From: Carnegiea gigantea
Lineage: Eukaryota > Streptophyta > Magnoliopsida > Caryophyllales > Cactaceae
Length of the DNA stretch: 64,000 nucleotides
NCBI GenBank assembly: GCA_029747015.1
Contig: JAKOGI010002798.1
Location: 1-64,000, forward strand
Direction of reading: 5' to 3'
Shown here one piece after another: positions 51,013 through 63,342 of this stretch. Both the position numbers and the translations under genes were made by a program. The notes under the pieces were generated by a model. The model searched no databases and was not told the DNA's origin. It worked only from the letters and a program-made list of their open reading frames with translations. Every line of letters begins with the position of its first letter. The first letter of the stretch is position 1.

Positions 51013-54000
51013 ATGTCTTCTAGCCAAACACCCGAGCAAGTGGCCGAACAAGCCTTAAGAGAAAAGGCCGAAATGGAAGCTAGAGTCAAGTACTTGCAAA
51101 CTCAACTTCAAAGGCTCATGAAGGAAAGGAGAGACAACTTGAGGGATTCACCTATTCCAAGTGAATCTAGTGACCCGGGTGAAAGTGATTCGGATTTCAA
51201 ACCTTTTGGGTCACAAGGAAGAGCTAGTAGAGGATCAAGGAGACAAGAAAGGCATCAAGGAGGTGGATTCAACGACTTCAAAGTTGACATCCCCGAGTTT
51301 GAAGGCAAGCTTGATCCGGACGAGTTCTTGGATTGGCTACAAACCGTGGAGAGGGTGTTCGACTACAAGGACATCCCGGATGAAAATAAGGTAAAACTAG
51401 TTGCCCTTAAACTTAGAAAGTATGCTTCTACTTGGTGGGCTAATGTTTTATCTAAGAGGGCCAAGAAAGGGAAGGGGAAGATTAAAACTTGGAAGAAAAT
51501 GAAAGAAAAACTCAAAGAGAAGTTCCTTCCATCTCACTACCTTCAAGAGAACTTTTCTAGACTTCACCATTTGAGACAAGGGTCTTTAAGTGGGGAGGAA
51601 TATACAAGGGAGTTTGAGCAATTGATCATAAAATGTGACCTTAAAGAGGATGAGGAACAAACTTTGGTGAGGTATCTTTGTGGGTTGGATGAGGAGATAG
51701 CCCATATAGTAGAGTTGCACCCATACACCACCCTTGATGAGTTAAGTTCTCTAGCTCACAAGGGGGAACTACAAAAGAAGACTAAGGGAAAGAGTGAAGC
51801 CTTTAAACCACAAAATCGTGCCTACACTCCTCAAAGGCCTTCATACACCACGCCAAAGCCCTTTAACCCTCCAAACCCAAAACCTCCTCCCCCTTCGGTC
51901 CCCAAAACAGCCCCTCAAATGTCCACAAAACCAAAGGAGACAAGAAGGTGCTTTAGGTGCCAAGGCCTTGGACATATTGCATCCGAATGTCCAAACAAGA
52001 GAGTGGTCACCCTAGCCGAGTACCAAGCATCTTTTGAAGAAGAAATGGAAGAAGAAAAGGAGTTGTACTTGAATGAGGCCCTAGAAGAAGTAGAGGAGGG
52101 CCCGGATGAAGGTGAACTCTTGGTGGTTAGGCGAGCTTTGAGGGGGTTGGCTACTCAAGATGGGAATGAACAAAGGGAGGCCATCTTTCACACGAGGTGC
52201 ACCATAGGAGGCAAAGTATGTTCCCTCATCATTGATGGAGGGAGTTGTACAAATGTGGCATCCAAGACCTTGGTGGACAAGCTTCAACTCACGGCATCTC
52301 CACACCCTTTTTCATACACCATTCAATGGCTCAATCAAGGTAAAGGTGTCCAAGTCTCATCTCGTTGTTTAGTTTCTTTGAGCATTGGAAAGAACTATAA
52401 GGATGAAATTTGGTGTGATGTGATTCCCATGAATGCATGTCATGTACTCCTTGGTAGACCGTGGCTCTTTGATAGAAATGTTATGCATGATGGCCGAATG
52501 AACCCCTACTCCTTCATCCTAGACCACAAGAAAATCACCCTTACCCCCATTCGTCCTTCCCAACTCCTCAAGCCAAAAGAAACCCCACAAAAAGACATCC
52601 TACTCACTAACCTCCTCAAGGCCGAAAACCATGAGTATGAGTCATTCAAGGAGGGGCTCCTACTTGGCCTAGGTGAAACCGAAACCGTCACTCACTCCCA
52701 TCCCCTCCTCATCCCACTTCTCCAAGCCTATAACCATGTGTTTCCGCAAGAAATTCCCCATGGCCTACCCCCTCAAAGAACCATCCAACACAAAATAGAC
52801 CTCATTCCCGGATCCACCCTCCCAAATAAACCGGCCTATAGAATGAATCCACAAGAAACCCAAGAAATCCAAAGACAAGTGGATGACCTTTTGGCCAAAG
52901 GAATGATTCGGGAAAGCTTGAGTCCTTGTGCCGTTCCGGCCTTATTGGTACCAAAGAAGGATGGAAGCATGAGGATGTGTGTGGATAGTCGGGCTATCAA
53001 CAAAATCACTGTTAAGTACCGCTATCCCATCCCTAGATTGGAGGACCTACTTGATGAGTTGCATGGGGCCACCATTTTCTCTAAGATTGATCTTAGGAGT
53101 GGCTACTATCAAATTCGAATCTATGAAGGGTATGAATGGAAGACGGCATTCAAGACCAAGGGGGGACTATATGAATGGTTGGTCATGCCATTCGGCCTTA
53201 CCAATGCTCCAAGCACTTTCATGCGTCTAATGAATCAAGTTCTCAAGCCTTTCATTGGGAGGTTTGTAGTGGTCTATTTCGATGACATCTTGGTTTATAG
53301 CCAAGGTGAGAAGGAGCACGCTAATCACCTTCAACAAGTTCTTGATGTGCTCTCCCAAGAGAAGTTATATGGCAACTTGGAGAAGGGCCACTTCTTCACT
53401 CCCCAAGTTGTTTTCTTAGGGTATGTTGTTTCGGCCCATGGTATACAAGTGGACGAGAGCAAAGTTCAATCCATCCGGGAATGGCCGGTTCCTTCCTCTA
53501 TTCACTAAGTGAGGAGCTTTCATGGTCTAGCCTCTTTTTATAGGAGGTTTGTCAAGAACTTTAGCACAATCATGGCTCCTTTGACCGAGATTCTCAAATC
53601 CAAGAAATTTGAGTGGAATGAAAAGGCCCAAGTCGCCTTTGAAGATGTGAAGGAGAAGCTCACTAGTGCACCCATACTTGCTCTTCCAAGCTTCTCCAAG
53701 ATATTTGAAGTGGAGTGTGATGCTTCGGGGGTGGGCATAGGGCGGTCCTATCACAAGAAGGCCGACCATTAGCCTACTTTAGTGAAAAACTCAATGAGGC
53801 CAAGCGAAAATACTCAACGTATGACAAGGAGTTTTATGCCATAGTGAGGGCCTTGGAACATTGGAGACATTATTTAGTGGGGGGAGAGTTCATCCTCCAC
53901 TCGGATCATGAAGCACTCAAGTTCATACAAGGTCAACACAAGCTCAACCCAAGGCATGCTAAGTGGGTGGAATATCTTCAAGCTTTCCACTTTGTGATCC

Positions 54001-55499
54001 ACCACAAATCCGGGCACTTAAACAAGGGTGCGGATGCCTTGTCTAGAAGATATCTACTCCTCTCATCCCTTGACTCAAGAGTCCTTGGGTTTGAATTGAT
54101 CAAGGAGTTGTACACCAAGGATGAAGACTTCAAGGAGACCTTTGAAGTATGCTCACGGCACCCCCATGGTCCATTTCACATTGAAGAGGGGTTCTTATTC
54201 AAAGGAAAACGGTTATGTATCCCTAAAGGAGGCATTAGGGAGCTTTTGATTAAAGAAGTGCATGGAGGAGCTTTGGCCGGCCACTTTGGCATTGAGAAGA
54301 CCTCACTCATGTTGAAGGAGCACTACTATTGGCCCAAGATGGTCAAGGATGTTGAGCATTATGTTAAAAGGTGCTCTACTTGTCAACTTGCCAAAAGCCA
54401 TGTCTTGCCTCAAGGTCTTTACTCGCCCTTCCCGGTCCCAAAGGCTCCTTGGGAGGATGTGAGTTTAGATTTCATTACCGGCCTACCAAGGACACAACGG
54501 AACAAGGACTCCATAATGGTGGTAGTTGATCGGTTTTCGAATATGGCACACTTTGTCTCATGCCATACTACCCATGATGCCACTCAAATTGCAAGCCTCT
54601 ACTTCAAAGAGATCGTGAGGCTCCATGGCATCCCCAAAAGCATGGTGTCCGACCGAGATAGCAAGTTCATGAGCCATTTTTAGCTCACTCTATGGAAGAA
54701 GATGGCCACTCATCTCAAATTTAGCACATCATGTCACCCCCAAACGGATGGCCAAACCGAGGTCACCAATAGGACCTTGGGTACTTTGTTGAGGGTCCTA
54801 GCCAAGAATAGCACAAAGGGTTGGGATGAGTTGCTTAGCCATGCCGAGTTTGCCTACAATCGAGTGCCAAGCAAAGCCACCGGTCTTTCTCCATTCCAAG
54901 TTGTATATGGTTTCAACCCTTGTACACCTATGGACCTTACACCCCTCCCTAGTCCAACCAAGTTTAGTTGGGAGGCCGAGAAGAGAGCAAAGGAAATCCA
55001 AGAGCTCCATGCACAAGTGAGGGCTAAAATTGAGAAGTTCAATGATCAGACCAAGGATCGGGGAAACAAGCACCGCAAGGAAGTCCAATTTAAGCCCGGA
55101 GATTTAGTATGGATCCACCTAAGAAAGGAGCGATTGCCTAGCAAAAGAAGGTCCAAGCTTCTTCCACGCTCGGATGGCCCATTCAAGATCCTTGAAAAAG
55201 TCAATTCCAATGCATACAAGGTTGATTTGCCTGGTGACTATGGAGTATCCGCTACATTCAATGTAGCCGATTTGAGGCCCTACTTTGATGAAGAAGACGA
55301 GCTACCAAGTTTGAGGACAAACTCTTCCCAAGCTGGGGGGGATGATGGGGATGATGGGGATCAGCCCCAAGGGGTTCTTATAGCTCAAGAGGTCACAAAG
55401 GCTTTCCAAGGATTAGAAATCACTCAAGACACGATCACTTGCATTCTGCCGGGCTCATCCCGCACATGGCCCGACTTTCTGACCTTGGTGACCCGATGA
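51013..55499 (+). pseudogene. gag-pol: K gag-pol polyprotein (two stops, one frameshift)
   Basis: From MSSSQTPEQVAEQALREK the protein has a coiled-coil N-terminus, a capsid-like domain (VDIPEFEGKLDPDEFLDW), a knuckle CFRCQGLGHIASEC (about residue 313) and protease IIDGGSCTNVAS (about 405). RT follows, with YFDD near residue 755, then RNase H and integrase (HHCC finger, SLDF, VSDRD, TEVTNR). TAA at 53506-53508 replaces a Gln codon. A one-base loss near 53742 shifts RNase H, and TAG at 54681-54683 replaces a Trp codon. The integrase tail LRTNSSQAGGDDG runs about 49 codons into the 3' LTR. The upstream ATG at 50716 lies in the LTR, so 51013 is preferred. Confidence 0.9.
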
Positions 55500-56490
55500 C
55501 CTGAGGCTTTAAAGCCAAACTTTTGGTATGTCTGGAAAGATTGGAGAGGTTAGCTGCCAATAAATCAAGTTTAGACCGATTTTGGATGGTCATTGGCACC
55601 ATCCAAACCCTGTTAAAGGCCAAACTGTCCAAACCTGTTTCCAGGGTCTCAGATTTTGTCCGGTTTGGGAGCACAATTTTTCCCAACCTAAAGTAACCCA
55701 ACAACCTGAATTTTAACCCCTAGACCTGTTGTTTTGAAAATTGGCTAAAAGGGTGGGAAAAGAAAACCAGAGGCCAAACGTTTGTCACAAGGAGGCCTAA
55801 AAGCAAAGAACTTTAAAGCTGCTTTGGGAAGTCAGCCATGCACCATCTCCACTGTTCTGTTTTATATCTCCTGAACGGCGCATCAAAGAGCCCAAAAGTA
55901 GTCATATGAAAGAACACTTTCTAAGCTTTCTAATAAGGTATGTTGGAGCCAATTTGGGTAAGTAAGGACGAAGATACAGCTGCTGAAAGGTGACCCTGCA
56001 ATCTGGAAAACTGGACAGCAACTGTCAACATCACCTTTTGTACTTTTCTTGCTTTTTGTGCTTCCCTTTTGTCTTGATCCGTTTGGCTTGCATTGTAAAC
56101 CATGTAATCTGAATTTTGAGGCTCCCTCCTATATAAGGGACCTTTAGGAATGTAAGAAGGCAGCTTTGAATATCATGCAATGAAATCTGAGTGTTTTTAC
56201 TCTCCATTGGAAACTCCTAGTGCTTAGCTGAATTGGCTAGTTAAAGTGTGGTGATCTTCTAGGTTCCTTTCTATTGTTATGGTCGTGGTGTGGTGATATT
56301 CTGTCTCATAGTGAAGAAGGAATAGCCAACTTCTCCCTAAGTGGCGCCTTTGGCTTATCTTAGACAAGAGAGTGCAACACGATCCAGCAAGACGAGTGAG
56401 TTCATTGTCTTTTCGGTTTTGCTTGTACTTGTTTTCATCTTCCCCATCATACATTCTGATCTTTGACATTCCCACGGTAAACATACATCA
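55352..56490 (+). repeat. 3' LTR of K
   Basis: It is preceded by a duplicated TGATGGGGA unit (55343-55351). The TATA box is at 56130-56136. Compared with the 5' LTR it is nearly identical from 55352 to 55500 and from 55900 to 56210, but carries dense single-base indels at 55540-55900 and 56215-56420. Confidence 0.9.
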
Positions 56491-57155
56491 GGTGTCCACT
56501 TGAGCTTGTCCCAAAGTGGTCACAAAAATCGGGTTCCGCAGGGATGAATTCGGCACCAAATTTCTAGCAAAGCTTAACCTCTTTTTGACCTCTCCATAGT
56601 GTCGCGAGTCTTTGAACTCACTTAAGAAGACCAAATAGGCACATTTCCATGCATGAGCTTCTTTGACCCTTTTCTTCTTTGAAATTGGACTTGAATAAAA
56701 ATGATGCATATGGAAATATGCATCATACTCCCCGGGTTGTTTTGAATTTGTCCTCAAACTCAAAGGGTTGGCAAGCCTCTCAAGAAAGGGGTCACGCTCA
56801 CAATATGGGAGCTTTTGGGGAAGGAGGTCACAGGGAATCACCTCTAGAGAGATATAGAAGAGGGTGAGGGGAGGATGATAAAACGGGTCATACCTGGTGA
56901 GGAGAAGAGGCAGAAGTGGGAAATCTTCTTTGGGGGCAAGGGTTTGGGAAGGATGAATGAGGGTTAAGGCTTGTCGATCCTTTTGTGGCTTGAGGGGTTG
57001 GGAAGGTTGAATGGGGGTTAAGGTGATTCTTCTTGGGTCAAGAGTTGCTCAACTTCTTCAATAACCCCACCTGCCTCTAACTCGGGTGCTTGGAGTTCGA
57101 TAGGGCGTACTTCTTGAATCAAGAGTTGTTCAAACTCTCAGGCAAACCCACATCG
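56491..57155 (-). pseudogene. gag: Q: rest of the 3' LTR and gag C-terminus
   Basis: 56491-56725 completes the Q LTR, whose U3 start carries the TGATGCATAT palindrome. 56726-57155 is gag 3' sequence like F and B (TRYDPFYHPPL, LSLRTNSKQPGEYDA), and its frame enters the LTR (56841-56488). The gag is cut at 57155 by L. Confidence 0.82.
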
Positions 57156-58298
57156 TGATCACTTCTAAACCTTGAAATGGAGATCAAAGAGGGATTTCCA
57201 AGTAGTGAAGCAAGTGGAAGGGAAGAGAAGATGGGGTTTGACAAGCAACAATGGGGATGAAGAGGATAAACTCAAGCTTATTGGATAAGACTATCACCAC
57301 CAAGTTCACTTCGAGCTCTCTTAAGGAATCAAGTGAGAAAGATATCACCACTCAAATGATCTTTAAGGAACCTTGAACACCACAATAGGCAGCTAGGCTA
57401 GTGATAAGCAAGAGTAGAGACACAGAAACAAGGGAGTTTAAACTCAACCCAAATGCATTCATTCATAAGATGCCTTACATGCTGAGGTTCTTCCCCTACT
57501 TATAGGCCTTACAATCAGCAAAAAACCCATGAAAACTAAGGCCAAACAACCGGCCAAAAGGACAAGGGAAAGGGGGGACCAAAAAGCAACAAGTACAAAA
57601 GCAAAAAGTAAAAGCTGCCAGTGCTTTTCAGAACTGCAGCACCAACTTCAAATGGGCATAACTTCCAAAATACTTTTCCAAATGGGATGATTCAAAATCT
57701 GGCAGAAAGCTCTGAAAGTCTAGTTTCCAGAAAGGCCTCTTGCAGCTCCAAACTCCCAGCCGTTGGAAAGTTACCCCCTGAAAAAGGCAAGGATATATCT
57801 GCTGCCATCAGCCTGCACCTCTTGGGAACTTGTTGCTTTTGAAACCCCAACCAAGGATTTGACTTCCAACTCTTTTGCTGGCCTTTCAGTACACTTCAAA
57901 AGGATTTCAAAAATTGGATTTGATGGTCCCAAAGTTCATCTAATGATAGAGAAAATGGAGCATCAAAACCGGGTACTGAAATGGTTGTTCTGGGCAGATT
58001 GGATAGCTTGACTTCAAGGGCTGAGTTGGATGGGCAAATGAAGTCCAAATGAATTGAAATTTGCTTTATTGGAAAGCTAACTTCCTAAACTTAAATTCCA
58101 AGGCAATTAAACGGACTTAAACCACCTGTAATCTAGGTGATTGGGGACACCAAGTTGCTGCACTTGTTGTCTAGAACTGCTGGGCAATGGCATTGATCTT
58201 CTTTGAGTTTCTTCATGACTTGGATGGCCTCTTGGACTCCCTTGGGGTGGGATTGCCTTTGAACTTGATCACCCTCCTTGCTCCCCATGGGTACATCA
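57156..58298 (-). repeat. 3' LTR of L
   Basis: The U5 end reads TGATCACTTC (TGATGCACTTC in the other copy). The sense start TGATGTACCC is at 58298. The first 220 bases carry many small indels relative to the second LTR. Confidence 0.88.
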
Positions 58299-59961
58299 TC
58301 CTCCCCTTGTTGGAAAGAATTTGTCCTCAAATTCGCACGGTTATCATCACCAACATACGGTTTGAGGATGCATAAAACTCCAAACTCTCCCGGTTGAGAC
58401 AAGGCTTGCTTTCGATGGTTGTTGGCTTGATTCTGTGGAGTAAAGGGGGCTAAGGTGAATTTTCGGCCATCCTTGTGAAAAGTGTATGTATTTTGATATC
58501 CATCATGCTATAGCCAAGGCCTTTCTAATATGATATGACAAACGTCCATAGGGATGATATCACACCATAGTTCATCTTGATAGCTTTTACCAATGGAGAA
58601 GGACACCAAACAACGGTGTGAAACTCGTAGGCCTTTACCTTGGTCAAGCCATTGAATAGAGTAGGGTTGGGGGTGTGATTCGGCCTTAAGATTGAGCTTT
58701 TTCACCAGGGTAGTAGAAGCCACATTGGTGCAACTTCCCCCATCCACAATGAGAGAACACATTCGGCCATTGATGGTGCACCTTGTATGAAAGATGTCCT
58801 TACATGGCTCCTCATGGTGGGGGCCCTTGTTACCATTCAAAGCCCTTCTAAGCACAAGCAACTCTCCTTCATCCGCTTCCACCATACATTCCTCCTCAAT
58901 CTCCATTAAATGAACCTCCTTGTCACTCCCTTCTTCCTTTAACTCGACTTCTTCAAGCTCTTGGCACTCCACCAAGGTGATAATCTTCCTATTAGGACAA
59001 TCCGAGGCTATATGTCCAAACCCTTGACACTTGAAGCACCTTCTCTTCTCATATGGGTTGAGGGGTGATTTTGTGGAGTTCGGCTTGGAAATAGATGGGG
59101 CCGTGGGTGGGTTTAGGGGTTTAGGAGTAGGAGTAGAACTTCCATTGTCAAAAGGGTGGCTACCTTGAGAGGGTTTCAAGGGTTCTTTCTTGAATTTGGC
59201 TTTCTTTTGGAGTTCAACTTTGTGGGCTAGTGAGCAAATTTCGTCAAGAGTAGTGTAATGTTGTAACTCCACCACATTCCTTATGGACTCATTTAATCCT
59301 CCCAAGTATCTCACCATGGTTTGGGTTTCATCCTCCCTAATATCACAAGTCATGACAAGCTTTTCAAATTCACGGGTATACTCCTCCACACTCCTAGTTT
59401 CTTGCCTAAGGTTGTAGAGTTTGGTGTAGTTGTCTTGAAGGTAGTGGGGTGGTAGAAATTTAGCTTTGAGCTTTTCCTTCATCTTCCTCCATGTCCAACC
59501 TTCCCCTTCCCTTTTCTAGCCCTCTTAGCTAAGACATTACTCCACCAAATAGAAGCATATCTACGAAGCTTTAAGGCTACAAGTTTTACCTTCTTGTCAT
59601 CCGGCACATCTTTGTATTCGAAGACCCTTTCAACGGTGTTCATCCACTCTATGAATTCATCCGGGTTGAGTTGGCCTTCAAACTCCGGGATCTCCACCTT
59701 GAAATCCAAGGTAAGTGGTTTGCCTCTCCTTGCTCTTCTTGGCCTCCTCTCATGGTCTTCATCACTTGTAGCAAATGGGTTGTCTTCGGATTCTTCTCCC
59801 ACCGAGTGAGAGTCACTAGAGTGAGAGCTTTGAATCTCCCTTCGGTTGTTCCTCATAGCTTGGGCTAATTGCTTCCTAAGATACTCAAGTTGAGCATCCT
59901 TTTCGGCATTTAGCTTCATAAGTTGCTCAAACATTTCTTCTAGTGAAGTGCTTGAAGACAT
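58133..59961 (-). pseudogene. gag: L gag-protease protein (two frame breaks)
   Basis: The ATG at 59961 gives MSSSTSLEEMFEQLMKLNAEKD, a coiled coil, and then a capsid-like domain (VEIPEFEGQLNPDEFIEW). A one-base change near 59500 shifts the frame. The continuing frame (59482-58508) has the knuckle CFKCQGFGHIASDC and protease IVDGGSCTNVAS. A loss of about 14 bases near 58508, relative to the second copy, shifts it again before the integrase-like tail LRTNSFQQGEDDV, which runs about 55 codons into the LTR. Confidence 0.83.
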
Positions 59962-60010
59962 CTTGGTTTTTTTTGAAAGAGGAATGGCGAGTTCTAGCAC
60001 GGTTGGGTAA

Positions 60011-60119
60011 GGCACGGTCGTGCTCAAGGGCACGGGCAGGCCGTGCTGGGTTGCTGTGTTGAAATGGAGGGAAAGGGCAGTGGCACGGTCGTGCACTAGA
60101 GCACGGGGTGGCCGTGCCG
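60011..60119 (-). promoter_or_regulatory. Two GC-rich paired-palindrome modules in the L leader
   Basis: The modules are at 60011-60047 and 60082-60119, both in sense orientation to gag and about 72 bases apart. The nearer one lies 49 bases before the ATG. Confidence 0.82.
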
Positions 60120-60236
60120 TTTTGCTGCCTGGCGTAAAAGCAAGCTACGGCTGGAGAAGTTTTTGCCTAATTTTTGTGTTTGAGTGAGTGGGATGTGTTT
60201 GGGGTTGGAAGCTATGGCCTAGGAGAGTAGCCAATA

Positions 60237-60248
60237 GCTCTGATACCA
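60237..60248 (-). promoter_or_regulatory. Primer-binding site of L
   Basis: On the minus strand it reads TGGTATCAGAGC, two bases from the LTR at 60251. Confidence 0.9.
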
Positions 60249-60250
60249 CT

Positions 60251-61392
60251 TGATGCACTTCTAAGACCTTGAAATGAAGATCAAAAAAGGGATCTCAAGT
60301 AGTGAAGCAAGTGGAAGTGAAGAGAAGATGGGTTTGCAAGCAACAATGGGATGAAGAGATAAACTAAGCTTACTTGGATAAGATATCACCACCAAGTTCA
60401 CTTAGAGCTCTCCTTAAGGATCAAGTGAGATAAGATATCACCACTCAAATGATCTTTAAGGACCCTTGAACACTACACTAGGGAGCTAGGCTAGTGATAA
60501 GCAAGAGTAGAGAAAGAAACAAGGGAGTTTAAACTCAACCCAAATGCATTCATTCATAAGATGCCTTACATGCTGAGGTTCTTCCCCTACTTATATAGGC
60601 CTTACAATCAGCAAAAAAACCATGAAAACTAAGGCCAAACAACCGGCCAAAAGGACAAGGGAAAGGGGGGACCAAAAAGCAACAAGTACAAAAGCAAAAA
60701 GTAAAAGCTGCCAGTGCTTTTCAGAACTGCAGCACCAACTTCAAATAGGCATAACTTCCAAAATACTTTTCCAAATGGGATGATTCAAAAGCTGGGAGAA
60801 AGCTCTCGAAGTCTAGTTTCCAGAAAGGCCTCTTGCAGCTCCAAACTCGCAGCCGTTGGAAAGTTACCCCCTGAAAAAGGCAAGGATATATCTGCTGCCA
60901 TCAGCCTGCACCTCTTGGGAACTTGCTTGCTTTTGAAACCCCAACCAAGGATTTGACTTCCAACTCTTTTGCTGGCCCTTCAGTACACTTCAAAAGGATT
61001 TCAAAAAGTGGATTTGATGGTCCCAAAGTTCATCTAATGATAGAGAAAATGGAGCATCAAAACCGGGTACTGAAATGGTTGTTCTGGGCAGATTGGATAG
61101 CTTGACATCAAGGGCTGAGTTGGATGGGCAAATGAAGTCCAAATGACTTGAAATTTGCTTTATTGGAAAGCTAACTTCCTAAAATTAAATTCCAAGGCAA
61201 TTAAACGGACTTAAACCACCTGTAATCTAGGTGATTGGGGACACCAAGTTGCTGCACTTGCTGTCTAGAACTGCTGGGCAATGGCATTGATCTTCTTTGA
61301 GTTTCTTCATGACTTGGATGGCCTCTTGGACTCCCTTGGGATGGGATTGCCTTTGAACTTGATCACTCTCCTTGCTCCCCATGGGTACATCA
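60251..61392 (-). repeat. Second LTR of L
   Basis: It serves as the 5' LTR of the first internal region and the 3' LTR of the second. The TATA box (sense TATATAA) is at 60591-60597. A stem-loop ACTTGG/CCAAGT at 60372-60397 encloses a 14-base loop TGGTGATATCTTAT (sense). Confidence 0.9.
60372..60397 (-). promoter_or_regulatory. Covarying stem-loop in R/U5 of L
   Basis: A perfect 6-bp stem ACTTGG/CCAAGT encloses a 14-base loop resembling those of D and S. Confidence 0.6.
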
Positions 61393-61937
61393 TCCTCCCC
61401 TTGTTGGAAAGAATTTGTCTTCAAATTCGCACGGTTATCATCACCAACATACGGTTTGAGGATGCATAAAACTCCAAACTCTCCCGGTTGAGACAAGGCT
61501 TGCTTTCGATGGTTGTTGGCTTGATTCTGTGGAGTAAAGGGGGCTAAGGTGAATTTCCGGCCATCCTTGTGAAAAGTGTATGTATTTTGATATCCATCAT
61601 GCATTACCCTTCGATCATATAGCCAAGGCCTTCCCAATATGACATGACAAACGTCCATAGGGATGATATCACACCATAGTTCATCTTGATAGCTTTTACC
61701 AATGGAGAAGGACACCAACCAACGGTGTGAAACTCGTAGGCCTTTACCTTGGTCAAGCCATTGAATAGAGTAGGGTTGGGGGTGTGATTCGGCCTTAAGA
61801 TTGAGCTTTTTCACCAGGGTAGTAGAAGCCACATTGGTGCAACTTCCCCCATCCACAATGAGAGAACACATTCGGCCATTGATGGTGCACCTTGTATGGA
61901 AGATGTCCTTACATGGCTCCTCATGGTGGGGGCCCTT
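61227..61937 (-). CDS. Second L protein: protease and integrase-tail fusion, 5' part cut by R
   Basis: The frame is open from 61937 and uninterrupted to its stop at 61227. It reads CKDIFHTRCTINGRM, protease IVDGGSCTNVAS, GRPWLYDRRVMHDGY, a short linker, then LKTNSFQQGEDD and about 55 LTR-encoded residues (VQEAIQVMKKLKEDQ). It is the undamaged version of the region broken at 58508. The upstream gag half lies beyond R, off-window. Confidence 0.8.
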   Translation of the reverse strand, partial: KGPHHEEPCKDIFHTRCTINGRMCSLIVDGGSCTNVASTTLVKKLNLKAESHPQPYSIQWLDQGKGLRVSHRWLVSFSIGKSYQDELWCDIIPMDVCHVILGRPWLYDRRVMHDGYQNTYTFHKDGRKFTLAPFTPQNQANNHRKQALSQPGEFGVLCILKPYVGDDNRANLKTNSFQQGEDDVPMGSKESDQVQRQSHPKGVQEAIQVMKKLKEDQCHCPAVLDSKCSNLVSPIT

Positions 61938-63055
61938 TGATGGGGACCATCATGACCAAACTCCAAATGCACAACCAGCAACTCCACACACCCCCTCAAG
62001 CCCCAAGGAAGTCAAGAATATCCATGCCTTGGTCAAAGAAGTCATAAAGCACTCGGACAGTACATGGGCAGATTCAACCGGAAATTAGCCCGGTTTTGTG
62101 CATCTTCTGGGACTTGAAGGTGAGGGGATGAATGACTGCCTTGCCCCTCTCTTTAAGTTTAAGATGTTAGGAATCCAATAAAACAAGTTGCAAAGGATTT
62201 GGAGGTCGTTTGGTTAGTCAATCAGCAAGATCTTTTCAAGTGCGCAGGCTGGGCGCCAAAACAGCAGCATCCAAATTAAGGAGAAAGTTGGACCACCAAC
62301 TTAACTCCACTCTTTCTGAAATTTTGCAGCATGAAAGGGGACTTAAATATTTATCAAGTCAAGGGTTCAAATCCCATCCAAAGCACCCCCTTGTGTTGGT
62401 ATTATCCAGCCAAAAGGACAAGGAAAACACCCTTTTAACTGGTTTGTCTCTAGCCGGTACAAGGGGCTGATTTCCCTTGGTTTTTGCTTGCCCACTTGCC
62501 TAATGACTCACCTTTGCTGCATTTTAGGACCATTGTAAGCTTGACACATCATTTAGGAGGCATTATGGCCCTAATGAAGGAGCTTAAGCTAGGTAGTGAG
62601 GTGTTTAGCTAGCATTGGTTGATTTGATGTGTAACTCTTCCCCAAATGTACCTAGCTATTGATTTTGCTGCTTAGAAGGGGAGGGGGTTCGGCCATACTT
62701 GCATAAAAACCAGATGGGGCTCTCACTTGTAAGCACTTTTGAATGAATGAAGTTGGGAGTTTTCAAACTCTCTCAAAAAAACAAAGTCCTAGTGTTATAT
62801 CTTGAGCTTGGCAACTCAAGTGGGTCTCTAGGTCTCTTTCTCTCAACTAGAAGGTGATTAAATTCTGTAACTAGTTGATACAAAGAGGTTGCCCAAGTGT
62901 TCTCCAAGGGTGGCTCCTCGGATTATCCCTTGCAAGGTCACTTGATTATCCAAACTCTTGTTTTCCTTTCCATTGTTGTGTTCCTTCTTCTTGTTTTCAA
63001 GCATTTCACTTTGTGGCAAGTGTGAGTTGGTTCTTCTCTTTACAACCTTCCATCA
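61938..63055 (+). repeat. 5' LTR of R
   Basis: It starts TGATGGGGACC and ends CCATCA. A TATA-like CATAAAAA lies near 62703. Hairpin 0 is CTTGAG/CTCAAG (62802-62821), and the stem-loop TCAACTAG/CTAGTTGA is at 62843-62878. Confidence 0.88.
62802..62878 (+). promoter_or_regulatory. R/U5 hairpins of R
   Basis: The 6-bp CTTGAG/CTCAAG and the 8-bp TCAACTAG/CTAGTTGA stems are perfect. The second loop (20 bases) keeps GGTGATT and TTCTGTA. Confidence 0.65.
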
Positions 63056-63058
63056 AAT

Positions 63059-63072
63059 TGGTATCAGAGCTT
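63059..63072 (+). promoter_or_regulatory. Primer-binding site of R
   Basis: TGGTATCAGAGCTT lies three bases after the LTR. Confidence 0.9.
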
Positions 63073-63186
63073 AGGCTATCTTTCTTGGCCAAGCTTCCTT
63101 GCCCAAACACATTCCAAACACCCAAACTCACAAAACAGCGCAAACACATCCTCACCAAATTTTCAGCCGTGCCCAACCAGAAACTT

Positions 63187-63298
63187 GGCACGGGCACACC
63201 GTGCCACCTGAGCACGACCGTGCCACCATTTCAGTCCAGCACGTCTTTGGCAGTAGTTCAGCACGGTCAGACCGTGCCTACTAGCACGACCGTGCCAA
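63187..63298 (+). promoter_or_regulatory. Two GC-rich paired-palindrome modules in the R leader
   Basis: Module 1 is at 63187-63225 and module 2 at 63260-63298, both with well-kept GCACGACCGTGCC second halves. They end about 45 bases before the gag ATG. Confidence 0.82.
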
Positions 63299-63342
63299 CC
63301 TCTCCCCGTCCCAAAACACTCGTCCTTCCTTCCAAAGCCAAA

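Larger units (their letters stand above)
49612..56490 (+). mobile_element. Element K: full-length CRM-like gag-pol retrotransposon
   Basis: K has LTRs of 1132 and 1139 bp, an intact PBS, two leader modules and the complete gag-protease-RT-RNase H-integrase order. It is inserted in the LTR of Q. The flanks are GTGGG on the left and GGTG on the right, so the duplication is imperfect. It is the most complete autonomous-type element in the window, disabled by two stops and one frameshift. Confidence 0.92.
57156..61937 (-). mobile_element. Element L: tandem gag-protease retrotransposons sharing an LTR
   Basis: The order is LTR (57156-58298), internal (58299-60250), LTR (60251-61392), second internal (61393-61937). 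The second internal region is cut by R. Both internal regions encode gag-protease fused to the integrase tail, with no RT, RNase H or integrase core. L is inserted in the gag of Q. Confidence 0.88.
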
